From Corynebacterium sp. CNJ-954 (GTDB taxonomy: Bacteria; Actinomycetota; Actinomycetes; Mycobacteriales; Mycobacteriaceae), in NCBI RefSeq assembly GCF_001942345.1, contig NZ_MKKI01000033.1:243084-307083 (forward strand): a stretch of DNA of 64,000 bases. Reading direction: 5' to 3'. How positions within the stretch are numbered: position 1 is the stretch's first letter; every line of letters starts with the position of its first letter. The position numbers and the translations under genes are program-made. Positions 25,771 to 34,262 of this stretch are shown here, piece after piece. The notes under the pieces are model-generated. The model did no database searches. It was not told the origin of the DNA and saw nothing but the letters and a program-made list of their open reading frames with translations.

Positions 25771-26567
25771 CGAGCATGAGCAGTACGTTCGGCGCAGAAC
25801 TGCGCAAGGCCACCACACTGCCCGCGGTCTGGGCCGGCACGGCGGTGACCGTGGTGGGCTCGGTGGCGCTGGCGGTGCTCAACGCCGTCAGCGTCCGCGG
25901 GGCCGTGGACTCCGGGCAGTCGGACCTGATCTCCGGCTCATCACCGACCTCGCCGTTCGAGTCCGGATTCACCGCGATGCCGATCACCGGTGTCGTCGGT
26001 GCGTTGGTCATCGGCGTCGTCGTGATCGGCAGCGAGTACACCGCCGACCGCGCCGAGTCCGGCGGCGGGCGCCAGATCGCGACGACGCTGGTCTCGTCGC
26101 CGCACCGTGTCACGCTTCTGGTCTCCAAGATCCTCACCGTCGTGGCGCTCGTCATCGCGACTGCCGTGGTGACGATCCCGCTCTCGGTGGGGGCGGCCTG
26201 GGTGGCGACAGGGGCCGTCGCCGAGGAGAGCGTGTCCCTGACCGACGGGCTGCTGCGTTCCGGCGGCGCGACACTCTACTGGGCGTGCATGGGACTGATC
26301 GCCTTCGCCGTGACCGTCCTGACCCGCAGCGGGGTGATCCCCCTGGTCGTGTTCATCGCCAACAGTTCGCTGGTGTCGGTGACATTCCTGCTGAGCCGGG
26401 TGACCGAGGTGGCGAACTGGTTGCCGGACATGGCCGGACGCAACCTCTTCGGCATCGAGGGCGCAGACGGCGGTCTGGATCCCCTCCCCGGGGCGGCGGT
26501 CATGCTCGTGTGGACGCTGGTACTGCTGGTCATCGCCGGGGTCGCCTTCGAACGACGGGACGGGTGA
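25767..26567 (+). CDS. ABC-2-type permease, first
   Basis: A 266-residue protein with six predicted membrane spans and a single N-terminal cytoplasmic segment. It has the pattern of ABC2-type permeases that pair with a BcrA-like ATPase (segment GSEYTADRAESGGGRQIATT followed by helices). It overlaps the ATPase gene by four bases and is followed after three bases by a second permease, so the complete exporter has one ATPase and two membrane subunits. Confidence 0.88.
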   Translation: MTSMSSTFGAELRKATTLPAVWAGTAVTVVGSVALAVLNAVSVRGAVDSGQSDLISGSSPTSPFESGFTAMPITGVVGALVIGVVVIGSEYTADRAESGGGRQIATTLVSSPHRVTLLVSKILTVVALVIATAVVTIPLSVGAAWVATGAVAEESVSLTDGLLRSGGATLYWACMGLIAFAVTVLTRSGVIPLVVFIANSSLVSVTFLLSRVTEVANWLPDMAGRNLFGIEGADGGLDPLPGAAVMLVWTLVLLVIAGVAFERRDG

Positions 26568-26570
26568 ACG

Positions 26571-27290
26571 ATGACCACGGCAGACACATCGTTCCAGGCG
26601 GTGGCTCGCACCACCGCCGCAGAGCTCGAGAAACTGCGCACTCTTCCCGCGGTTCCCTTGACCATTGTTGCCACGGTGGCCTTTACCGTGGTCTTCACGG
26701 CTGCCCTGGGAGGCCCGTCCGAGGAGCCGCCGTTGCTGCAGATCATTCCCTTCATGCAGGTCGGCGTCATTCTGCTGGGGATTCTTCCGACTGCGCACGA
26801 GTACGCGGGCAGCCAGTTCCGGACGACCCTGACGGCAGAGCCTCATCGCGGTCACCTGCTGCTCGGCAAGACACTCGCCGACAGCATCGTGGTAACTCTC
26901 GCCGTGATCCTGGCGGTCGGTGGCGGTGTATTGACGGCGGTGATGTCAGGAAGCGCCAGCAGCAGCACCCCCGGTGACGATGCCTCCCGTCTTCTCGGCG
27001 CCGCGGTGTACCTCGTCCTGATCGGGGTGTTCTCCCACCTCGTCACGGTGACTGTCAGGTACATGGTGCCGGCGCTGGTCGGGTTGCTGGCAGTGGTGGT
27101 CGTGTTCCCGCCGATGATCGCCGCGGTCACCGAGCATGCACGGTGGCTGCCCGGTGAGGCCGGCGGGGTGTTGTACCGGTTGCAGGCCGATGCGGTACTG
27201 GGCCCAGTGGCAGGGGGGCTGGTGCTGCTCGGCTGGATCCTGGTTGCCGGCCTGGTCGCCGCCGTGGTGATGCACCGGCGGGACGGGTGA
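26571..27290 (+). CDS. ABC-2-type permease, second
   Basis: A 239-residue membrane protein of the same architecture as the preceding one (six spans; AHEYAGSQFRTTLTAEPHRG after the second span corresponds to the same segment in its neighbour). The two are probably paralogues that form a heterodimeric channel with the ATPase encoded upstream. It ends the operon; a large palindrome follows at 27304. Confidence 0.88.
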   Translation: MTTADTSFQAVARTTAAELEKLRTLPAVPLTIVATVAFTVVFTAALGGPSEEPPLLQIIPFMQVGVILLGILPTAHEYAGSQFRTTLTAEPHRGHLLLGKTLADSIVVTLAVILAVGGGVLTAVMSGSASSSTPGDDASRLLGAAVYLVLIGVFSHLVTVTVRYMVPALVGLLAVVVVFPPMIAAVTEHARWLPGEAGGVLYRLQADAVLGPVAGGLVLLGWILVAGLVAAVVMHRRDG

Positions 27291-27303
27291 TCAGGTCATG
27301 CAG

Positions 27304-27395
27304 TGGCAGAGACGACGGCAGCGTGGCAGAGGTTCCGGTCGTTTTAGATGTAGAAACCGACCCGTACCTCTGCCAGCTCGCCGGTAGCTCTGCCA
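27304..27395. repeat. Nested palindromic element
   Basis: TGGCAGAG occurs at 27304 and 27324, and its complement CTCTGCCA at 27368 and 27388; all four are placed symmetrically around one centre at about 27349.5. The inner arms extend to 18 bases with 16 matches. It lies between the ABC permease and an oppositely oriented secreted-protein gene, so it may act as a two-way terminator, but the duplicated outer repeats look more like a miniature mobile element. Confidence 0.6.
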
Positions 27396-27479
27396 TGTAG
27401 CAGCGATAGATCTGGGGCCCTGCTTGGTGTTGGACACGATCCCCCGAGTGTGATGCCTCCGGACGCCTGTCGGGCCGAA

Positions 27480-27827
27480 CTACCAGACTTTCTTGACCCA
27501 CCCGGAGTAACTGGCACCGCCGGGCAGGAACACCTGGCCGACTGCGTACCTGTCGACGTTTCCGTTTCTTCCGTACAGGTGCTCTCCTGGATAGGTTCGG
27601 CAGTTGCCCTCTGTGTACCCGCCGACGACGATCCCGATCTCCACATCGTGGTGGATGTGGCACTGGGTCGTGCCACCACGCTCGACGTAACTCATCGGCG
27701 CAGCACTCGCGGCCGGGGCGGCGAGGCCGGCGAGCAGACCTGCGCCGGCGGCGGCGACAGCGGCGCGGGTGGCCCAGCGACGAACGCCGGACGTCGTGGC
27801 GGGCATGGACGTGTCAGTACGGGACAT
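27480..27827 (-). CDS. Small secreted protein with one likely disulfide
   Basis: A 115-residue precursor. The signal peptide begins with VRRWATRAAVAAAGAGLLAG, a possible twin-arginine-like start, and cleavage is expected near ASA-AP around residue 43. The mature part is about 72 residues with two cysteines (TTQCHIHH and GNCRTY) and ends YSGWVKKVW; the spacing of GGYTEGNCRTY and YSGWV recalls bacterial SH3-like secreted domains. It is not a recognised bacteriocin. AGGAGG stands 8 bases before the ATG, so the gene should be well translated. It is alone on its strand. Confidence 0.75.
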   Translation of the reverse strand: MSRTDTSMPATTSGVRRWATRAAVAAAGAGLLAGLAAPAASAAPMSYVERGGTTQCHIHHDVEIGIVVGGYTEGNCRTYPGEHLYGRNGNVDRYAVGQVFLPGGASYSGWVKKVW

Positions 27828-27968
27828 GATGCATCCTCCTGTGATGGTGCGTCAGATAAGGACAGAGCGACGGTGCCTGAGAACGTCATGCCCAGACACA
27901 GCCATTGAAAATATCTTTACATAATCACTTAAGGGCCTCAAGGTTTCGCGTAAACCCGTACTCAGCAC

Positions 27969-28571
27969 TCAGTCCTCGTCGCGCTTCTCCCGCGGCTCCA
28001 GCTCATGCATCCGCTCAGCGGCCCGGCGCAGGCGTTCTTTCCGCGTCTCCTGGTCGGCTTCCTTGATCTCCTCGAAGAGTTCCTCATCCTCGTCGGAGTA
28101 CTTCAGCAGCATCCGGGGTACAGACAACGTGACCGCCAGCGAGGGCCACACGATCCACGCGTAGCTCATATGGAAGACGAACTGCAGTACCAGGAACGAC
28201 ACCAGCGTCACCCCAAGCACCACACCGTCAATGGTCTGCACCAGGTTCCCGCGTTTGCGCAGGCTCTCCACCTCGGCGGCTTCCGGGTCGAGTGGTGACA
28301 GCTCTGCACCAGGCCGGTCGGTGACTGCCCCGTCCTGCCCCGGCACGGCGACCGCCGTCCCATTTTCGTCGAAGGGAAGTCCTCCGGGGAGGTCGGTGAA
28401 CAGGGGGCGCAGCTCACCGACAGTCCGGGCTTCAGCGACGGCACCGGACCGCTCGTTGAACTCGTGCTCGTCCAACCGACCGTCCGCGAAGTGCGTGCCC
28501 AGGGCACTCATCGCGTGGATCCGGTCGTTGTCGCTGAGGCGTAACCCGTCCGCACCATCGGCACTGTTCAT
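27969..28571 (-). CDS. DUF1707 membrane protein
   Basis: A 200-residue protein whose first 55 residues match DUF1707 (LRLSDNDRIHAMSALGTHF, DGRLDEHEFNERSG, then GELRPLFTDLPGG). Two membrane spans follow (about 112-132 and 138-155), and the C-terminal 40 residues are highly charged (DEDEELFEEIKEAD). DUF1707 is widespread in actinobacteria, often with an attached membrane part; its role is unknown. The preceding secreted-protein gene is on the same strand but 140 bp away. Confidence 0.85.
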   Translation of the reverse strand: MNSADGADGLRLSDNDRIHAMSALGTHFADGRLDEHEFNERSGAVAEARTVGELRPLFTDLPGGLPFDENGTAVAVPGQDGAVTDRPGAELSPLDPEAAEVESLRKRGNLVQTIDGVVLGVTLVSFLVLQFVFHMSYAWIVWPSLAVTLSVPRMLLKYSDEDEELFEEIKEADQETRKERLRRAAERMHELEPREKRDED

Positions 28572-28627
28572 GTGGTCAGGCTACCAATACGTGCGAAGAG
28601 TGACGGTGTGCAGGCACAATGTGAGCT

Positions 28628-29788
28628 ATGCAGGAACGTTGGGATCATCGCGCCGATCTTGCCGAGCAGGCAATCACCGACCGCCACGGCGGACGGCTCT
28701 GGGGCGTGCCGCGAACCAACCTTGCTGTCGTCGCCTGGCCGCCGACCACCCGAGACAAGCTCTTCTACCACTGGCACTACTGGTGGCAGGCGCATTACAT
28801 CGACTGTCAGGCGGACGCCGCCCTGCGGCGCAGTACCCGGCTGCGACTCAGTTTCATCCGGCGCACCATACGAGGCATGCGCATCCGCAATTTCGGGCGG
28901 CTCACCCGCAACAGCTACTACGACGACAAGGCCTGGCTCGCGCTCGCCCTGGAACGCGTCGAGCGTCTCGACCGCTACGGCAAGGTGCGTTACCGCAGCG
29001 CCCTGGAGCACGACATCTTCGACGGTGTCGACAGTCTCACCGGGGTCATGCCGTGGCGCGTGGGGGAGACGTTCTACAACGTCCCCACCAATGGTCCGGT
29101 CGCGATCCTCGCCGCCCGTACCGGACGGGTCGAGCTGGCAGAGCAGCTCATCGACTGGGTCCACGCCAACCTGATCAACACGGACGGTCTGGTCACGGAC
29201 GGAATCAAGATGAAGCTGTCCGGGCCGGAGACGGTCCCGGAGATCCACGCCTACTGCCAGGGTGTGATGATCGGCGCGAATCTGGAGCTCGCCCGTGCGC
29301 AACGTCGCGCCGCCGGCATCGACATGGACGCCGTCGACCCTGTCGGCACCCAGGCGCTGACCCGCGTCCACCGTCTCGTCGAGGCTGTCTCCCACCACAT
29401 GACGACGCCGAACTGGTCGTTGGACTGGAAGGCCCGGGGCGGCGACAACGGGCTGTTCAAGGGGATCCTCGCCCGGTACCTCGCCCTCGTCGCCACCTCG
29501 CTGCCCGGCGACGACCGGGCGAGCGCCGCGACCCGGCGTCTCGCCCGCCGTATCGTCCTGCGCTCGGCGGAGTCGGTGTGGCGCTACCGTCTGGAGATCG
29601 ACGGGCTGCCGGTGTTCCCCGCATCCTGGGGTGGGGACGCCGTCCTGCCGCAGTCCGGTGGGCTGATGGGTGCTGCATTGTCGGGCTCGGCGGCCGCGGC
29701 GGAGATCCCTGAACGTGACCTCTCGGTCCAGCTCTCCGGCTGGATGCTCATGGAGGCGGCGGCCGCCGTCACCCGTGACAGTGAGTGA
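28628..29788 (+). CDS. Glycoside hydrolase family 76 protein (alpha-1,6-mannanase-like)
   Basis: A 386-residue protein with the (alpha/alpha)6 pattern of GH76. The catalytic Asp pair lies in NSYYDDKAWLALAL, and conserved aromatic segments include HWHYWWQAHYIDC and YNVPTNGPVAI. There is no signal peptide, so the enzyme appears to be cytosolic, unlike the secreted fungal enzymes. Such corynebacterial proteins occur beside fba and may act on mannan-type glycans or precursors. The start is at ATG 28628 with no strong ribosome binding site. Confidence 0.85.
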   Translation: MQERWDHRADLAEQAITDRHGGRLWGVPRTNLAVVAWPPTTRDKLFYHWHYWWQAHYIDCQADAALRRSTRLRLSFIRRTIRGMRIRNFGRLTRNSYYDDKAWLALALERVERLDRYGKVRYRSALEHDIFDGVDSLTGVMPWRVGETFYNVPTNGPVAILAARTGRVELAEQLIDWVHANLINTDGLVTDGIKMKLSGPETVPEIHAYCQGVMIGANLELARAQRRAAGIDMDAVDPVGTQALTRVHRLVEAVSHHMTTPNWSLDWKARGGDNGLFKGILARYLALVATSLPGDDRASAATRRLARRIVLRSAESVWRYRLEIDGLPVFPASWGGDAVLPQSGGLMGAALSGSAAAAEIPERDLSVQLSGWMLMEAAAAVTRDSE

Positions 29789-29884
29789 CGGCTGACCGAC
29801 GGCAACTGACAGATCGGCCCGAGCACGGCATACTTGAACTGAGAACGCGGAACCCGCCCGTCGACCCCACACGGAGGAACACTC

Positions 29885-30922
29885 ATGCCCATCGCAACAC
29901 CCGCCGTCTACCGCGACATGCTGGACAAGGCCAAGGAGGGTGGCTTCGCCTACCCGGCCATCAACTGCACCTCGTCGGAGACCATCAACGCGGCCCTGAA
30001 GGGATTCGCTGACGCTGAGTCAGACGGCATCATCCAGTTCTCCACCGGTGGTGCGGAGTTCGGTTCCGGTCTCGGTGTGAAGAACATGGTCGCCGGCGCC
30101 GAGGCACTGGCGCACTTCGCCCACCACGCCGCCAAGCACTACGGCATCAACGTCGCCCTGCACACCGACCACTGTCAGAAGGAGAAGCTCGACACCTACG
30201 TCCGACCACTGGTCGAGATCTCCCGCAAGCGTGTCGAAGCCGGCGAGAACCCTCTGTTCCAGTCCCACATGTGGGACGGCTCCGCCATCCCGATCGACGA
30301 GAACCTGGAGATCGCCAAGGACCTGCTGCCCAGGTGCGCCGAGGCGAACATCATCCTCGAGATCGAGATCGGTGTCGTCGGTGGTGAAGAGGACGGGGTC
30401 GAGGCCAAGGCCGGCGACAACCTGTACACCACCGCCGAGGACTTCGAGAAGACCGTCGACGCCATCGGTGCAGGTGACCAGGGCCAGCGTTACCTGCTGG
30501 CCGCCACGTTCGGCAACGTCCACGGTGTGTACAAGCCCGGCAACGTGAAGCTGCGCCCCGAGGTCCTGGACATGGGCCAGAAGACCGCGGCCAAGAAGCT
30601 CGGCCTGTCCGAGGGGGCACAGCCCTTCGACTTCGTCTTCCACGGCGGCTCCGGCTCCGAGAAGGAGAAGATCGAGGAGGCTCTGCGCTACGGAGTGATC
30701 AAGATGAACGTCGACACCGACACCCAGTACGCCTTCACCCGCCCCATCGCCGGCCACATGTTCGCCAACTACGACGGCGTGCTGAAGATCGACGGTGAGG
30801 TCGGCAACAAGAAGGTCTACGACCCGCGCTCCTTCATGAAGAAGGCTGAGGCCGCGATGACCGAGCGGATCATCGAGGCCTGCACCGACCTGCACTCCGT
30901 CGGAACCACGGTGTCGAAGTAA
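29885..30922 (+). CDS. fba: Class II fructose-bisphosphate aldolase
   Basis: A 345-residue zinc-dependent aldolase that splits fructose 1,6-bisphosphate in glycolysis and joins triose phosphates in gluconeogenesis. Zinc ligands and active-site residues are visible: ALHTDHCQKEK, the Glu-rich EIEIGVVGGEEDGVE, FGNVHGVY and FHGGSGSEKE. The C-terminal DPRSFMKKAEAAM is usual. Length is normal. ACGGAGGAAC lies upstream. Its stop codon overlaps the ATG of a DUF3151 gene, a conserved arrangement in Mycobacteriales. Confidence 0.97.
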   Translation: MPIATPAVYRDMLDKAKEGGFAYPAINCTSSETINAALKGFADAESDGIIQFSTGGAEFGSGLGVKNMVAGAEALAHFAHHAAKHYGINVALHTDHCQKEKLDTYVRPLVEISRKRVEAGENPLFQSHMWDGSAIPIDENLEIAKDLLPRCAEANIILEIEIGVVGGEEDGVEAKAGDNLYTTAEDFEKTVDAIGAGDQGQRYLLAATFGNVHGVYKPGNVKLRPEVLDMGQKTAAKKLGLSEGAQPFDFVFHGGSGSEKEKIEEALRYGVIKMNVDTDTQYAFTRPIAGHMFANYDGVLKIDGEVGNKKVYDPRSFMKKAEAAMTERIIEACTDLHSVGTTVSK

Positions 30923-31395
30923 TGGCGGAGCAGATCCGTAAGGGACGCGACCTCTTCGGCGCCGAGCACCCGGAGGTGCGTCTCCCGGTCGAGTTGGCGA
31001 CGGCGGTCACCGGGTCGGAATCCCTCGAGGAGCTCGAGACCCTGGCTGTGGCGAACCCCAAGGACTCAGGCGTGTGGGCGGCATTGGCCGCCTACCATCT
31101 GTCCCAGGGCAGCGCCGAGGGTGCGGGCACCGAGAAGGTCACCGCCTATGCCTGTGCCCGCACCGGCTACCACCGCGGGCTGGACGCGCTGCGCTCCAAC
31201 GGCTGGCGTGGCACCGGCCCGGTGCCGTGGTCCCATGAGCCGAACCGGGGTGTGCTGCGCGCGATCATGATGCTTGCGACCGCCGCCCGCACCATCGGTG
31301 AGGAGGACGAGTACATCCGCTGCCTCAACCTCGTCAATGACTGTGACCCGGGTGCCGCCGACGCCATGTCCACCGGCTCCGACGCTCAGTCGTAA
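30922..31395 (+). CDS. DUF3151 protein
   Basis: A 157-residue soluble protein starting inside the fba stop (TAATGG). The segment RLPVELATAVTGSESLEELET and the later AYACARTGYHRGLDALRSNGWRG and WSHEPNRGVLRAIMML identify DUF3151, a small actinobacterial family found directly behind fba. Its function is unknown; constant co-occurrence with aldolase suggests a link with central metabolism. The helical content recalls tetratricopeptide-like folds. Confidence 0.92.
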   Translation: MAEQIRKGRDLFGAEHPEVRLPVELATAVTGSESLEELETLAVANPKDSGVWAALAAYHLSQGSAEGAGTEKVTAYACARTGYHRGLDALRSNGWRGTGPVPWSHEPNRGVLRAIMMLATAARTIGEEDEYIRCLNLVNDCDPGAADAMSTGSDAQS

Positions 31396-32385
31396 GTGGT
31401 GGTGCGGCGACTGCTGCGGTCCGTCCCGGCGGTCGCTTTCGTCCTGTTCCTGGTGTGGGCGTCCACGCCGTTGTGGCATGTCACCAGTGCCCTTCCCGAC
31501 CGTCTGGCCCGGTTCGTCCCCGCGGCCCAGGCGGTCTTCGCTGTCGGTGTACTCGGGGCGCTCCTCTGCCTGATCGTGGTGTGCTGGCAGGCATGGCGTC
31601 GTCGCTCTGCGGTGCCGGGGGTGCTCGCCGTGCTGCTCACCGCGGCCGTCGTTGCGCCCGTGGGAATCGTCACGGCACAGTCCGGGGCACCGGACACGGA
31701 GGCGTCGCGGAAGACAGGGGAGACACTGCGGGTGATGGCGCTCAACACCTACTTCAACGGGGCGGACGATGCATCGGTCATCGCTGAGACCCATCGTATC
31801 GACCCTGATGTCCTCGTCCTGTCGGAGACCTCGTCCGCCGAGGTCGACGCAGTCGAGGGAGGGACAGGGTTGACGTCGACGTCGCCGGTCGATGACAGTG
31901 GGCGGGCCTCCGGGACCGCTGTCCTGGTCCGGCCGGGCACCCCGGTGTCCGACGTGGTCGAGGACCGCGGGCTGACCGGCCACCAGACCCCGTCGGCCCG
32001 GGTGTCCGTTCCGGCGCCGGTGGACGTCTACGGCGTGCATACCCTCCCGCCGGCGTTCAGCGACCTGATTTCCGGATGGGAGGAGAACCTCGGGATGCTC
32101 AAGGACTCCTTCGGGGGGAGCGATGTGCCGTTGGTCCTGGCGGGAGACTTCAACGCCACCGTCGCCCACCCGGAGTTCCGGGGTTTCCTCGACCACACCG
32201 GGCTGACCAGGTGTGAAGGGAGCAGCGGGATACGACGTCTGACCGGTACCCCGACGTGGCCCGACCGGTTCCCGCTGGTCCGGATCGACCATGTCCTCGT
32301 CCGGGGCGGTAGCTGTGAGGACGGTGGTACGGTGCAGGTCGAGGGGACGGACCATCGTGGGGTGTGGGCCGACATCTCGGTCTGA
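31396..32385 (+). CDS. Membrane-anchored endonuclease/exonuclease/phosphatase-family protein
   Basis: A 329-residue protein with three membrane spans at the N-terminus (about 8-25, 46-68, 78-95) and an outward-facing EEP domain: VMALNTYFNGAD, DPDVLVLSETSS, VYGVHTLPP, LVLAGDFNATV and RIDHVLV, ending in GTDHRGVWADI. The catalytic Glu, Asp-Asn and terminal Asp-His are all present. The substrate could be a lipid phosphate or nucleic acid outside the cell. The GTG start directly follows the DUF3151 stop. Confidence 0.9.
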   Translation: MVVRRLLRSVPAVAFVLFLVWASTPLWHVTSALPDRLARFVPAAQAVFAVGVLGALLCLIVVCWQAWRRRSAVPGVLAVLLTAAVVAPVGIVTAQSGAPDTEASRKTGETLRVMALNTYFNGADDASVIAETHRIDPDVLVLSETSSAEVDAVEGGTGLTSTSPVDDSGRASGTAVLVRPGTPVSDVVEDRGLTGHQTPSARVSVPAPVDVYGVHTLPPAFSDLISGWEENLGMLKDSFGGSDVPLVLAGDFNATVAHPEFRGFLDHTGLTRCEGSSGIRRLTGTPTWPDRFPLVRIDHVLVRGGSCEDGGTVQVEGTDHRGVWADISV

Positions 32386-32390
32386 CCGGG

Positions 32391-33404
32391 TCAGGGCAGG
32401 GGCTTTACCGGGGACTGCTGGGGAGCCAGAAGCCTGGCGACCCAGGAGTCTCTCGCTGCCAGTGCGGACCGACTCACCGCGGTATCCGGCACCATCATCG
32501 CTGAACCGTGGAATGCTCCGGCCCACACGTGAAGTTCAGCCTGGATCCCTGCGGCCCACAACCCGGAGGCGTAGGCCACGTTCTCATCGCGGAAGACCTC
32601 CGCTGACCCGCAGTCGATAAACGCCGGCGGAAGACCGACGAGCCCGCCCTGCTGATCGACGGCCCGGCCGGGGGCAGAGTAGACGGACACGTCCTCCGTC
32701 CCCCGCCGGTCGCCCAACAGGCACGTCCACCCGAAGAGGTTGTCGCCGCGGTCCCAGACACCGGTCCCGTCGATCTGCCGGGAGGACGTGGTCGTGTTCC
32801 GGTCTTCCAGCATCGGGCTCATGAGGATCTGCCCCAGCAGCGGCGGACCGTTCCTGTCGCGGGCGAGAAGTGCCGTGCCCGCCGCCAGGCCGCCGCCGGC
32901 GCTTGTTCCGCCGATGAGGATGCGGCCGGGGTCCACGTTCAGTGATGCCGCATTGTCGTGCATCCACACCAGTCCGGCGTAGCAGTCCTCGACCGGCGTC
33001 GGTGCCGGGTGCTCGGGTGCCAGACGGTAGTCCGGTGTGACGAGCACGGCGTCATGGTCGAGCACCCACTGGACCATGAACTCCACGGCGTCCAGCCGGC
33101 GCCCGCTGATCATGCCACCGCCGTGGAGGAAGTAGATGCCGGGGCCGGCGGGACGGTCGCCCCGGTCCGCGCGGCTGATCACGGTGGCGGTGAGTTCGGC
33201 ACCGGCCTGGCCGGTGACGGTGATCTCCCGGGTGACCAGGCCTCTGGCGTGAATGTGCTCCAGGGTCTGGGCAGTCCGGTCGCGCTGTCGCAGAGCCGGG
33301 AGGTCCTCGACCAGCAACTGCGGTGGCGTCATCTCCCGGATCACCTCGAGCGCGGGGACCAGCTCCGGGTCGAAAGGCGGATGGTGGGGTCGAGGGGTGT
33401 CCAT
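32391..33404 (-). CDS. Alpha/beta hydrolase, hormone-sensitive-lipase type
   Basis: A 337-residue esterase. The oxyanion motif HGGG (FLHGGGMISG), nucleophile GTSAGG, catalytic Asp region DCGSAEVFRDENV and catalytic His in AGAFHGSAM mark the HSL (type IV) family. The protein lacks a signal peptide. The ATG at 33404 was preferred; a GTG at 33422 would add six residues. It is convergent with the EEP gene (5-bp gap). Substrate unknown, probably short-chain esters. Confidence 0.9.
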   Translation of the reverse strand: MDTPRPHHPPFDPELVPALEVIREMTPPQLLVEDLPALRQRDRTAQTLEHIHARGLVTREITVTGQAGAELTATVISRADRGDRPAGPGIYFLHGGGMISGRRLDAVEFMVQWVLDHDAVLVTPDYRLAPEHPAPTPVEDCYAGLVWMHDNAASLNVDPGRILIGGTSAGGGLAAGTALLARDRNGPPLLGQILMSPMLEDRNTTTSSRQIDGTGVWDRGDNLFGWTCLLGDRRGTEDVSVYSAPGRAVDQQGGLVGLPPAFIDCGSAEVFRDENVAYASGLWAAGIQAELHVWAGAFHGSAMMVPDTAVSRSALAARDSWVARLLAPQQSPVKPLP

Positions 33405-33455
33405 GGCGTCCCACTCTGCCACGTGGGCGCCGGACGGCGACGGGTCGCAGGTCGT

Positions 33456-34196
33456 TCAGTTACCGGTCAGTCCACCGAACAGGAGTGACACCATCATCGC
33501 CACGATGACCGTGTTGAAGATGAACGCCAGCAGGACGTGGCTGCGCAGCTTGCGCCACATCCGACGGGAAGTGACCTCCGCCGGTGCCGAGAACGCCATG
33601 GTGGAGACCATCACCGAGAACGTCAGGTAGTCGGCGAAACGGGGCTCCTCGTCGAAGCCGAACCGGATGAGTGGCGTGTTGTCCGGGTCCTCCAGAAGCG
33701 TGGTCTGCATGTAGTCCAGGGCGAAGGAGTAGACCATGATTCCCCATGAGCTGGCCACCGTGGCCAGTCCCAGCAGGATGACCACGACATTCTCACGTGC
33801 TCCGGGCGACAGCGCGATCGCCACGGTGACCACGACCGCCATCATCGCCGCGGTGGTGGTCCAGTCGGTCGGCCCGCCGAGGCCGATGATCCGCCCCACC
33901 CAGGTACGGCGTGCCCGGTGGCCACGTCGCGCGACGTCGCGGATTGCCGCCGAACCGGCCCGTGCGTACGCACGGTGGGTCCACCACAGGTAGATCGCCG
34001 TGAACGACAGCCAGTACACCAGGTAGATCAGGACGGGCAGCGGAAGGTTCCATCCAGACGCCGGGCGGTCGGACAGCAGGAAGGCCACCGCCACCGCCAC
34101 GGCGCAGGACACCAACGCGATGAGGCCGCTGACGTTGATCCGGAAGAGATCACTGCGGAGTGGGCGTGAGTGTTCTCCAGCGTCCGTGGCGGTCAT
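33456..34196 (-). CDS. DUF1345 family membrane protein
   Basis: A 246-residue protein with about six membrane spans. The C-terminal half shows the family pattern: RFGFDEEPRFADYLTFSVMVSTM then RRMWRKLRSHVLLAFIFNTVIVAMM. DUF1345 proteins are inner-membrane proteins of unknown function. Between the second and third spans comes a basic loop. The gene stands between an esterase gene downstream and an exporter gene on the same strand, with no clear functional link. Confidence 0.82.
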   Translation of the reverse strand: MTATDAGEHSRPLRSDLFRINVSGLIALVSCAVAVAVAFLLSDRPASGWNLPLPVLIYLVYWLSFTAIYLWWTHRAYARAGSAAIRDVARRGHRARRTWVGRIIGLGGPTDWTTTAAMMAVVVTVAIALSPGARENVVVILLGLATVASSWGIMVYSFALDYMQTTLLEDPDNTPLIRFGFDEEPRFADYLTFSVMVSTMAFSAPAEVTSRRMWRKLRSHVLLAFIFNTVIVAMMVSLLFGGLTGN

Positions 34197-34262
34197 GGCG
34201 CCAGTGTAGCCACGCAGGCCCCGGGCAACATCTCATACGTCTCCTACGTCTCGTCTGGACGC

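Noticed and set aside
27480..27827. Lactococcin 972-type bacteriocin
   Set aside because: Size and export signal fit, but the conserved pattern of that family is not present; kept as an unknown secreted protein.
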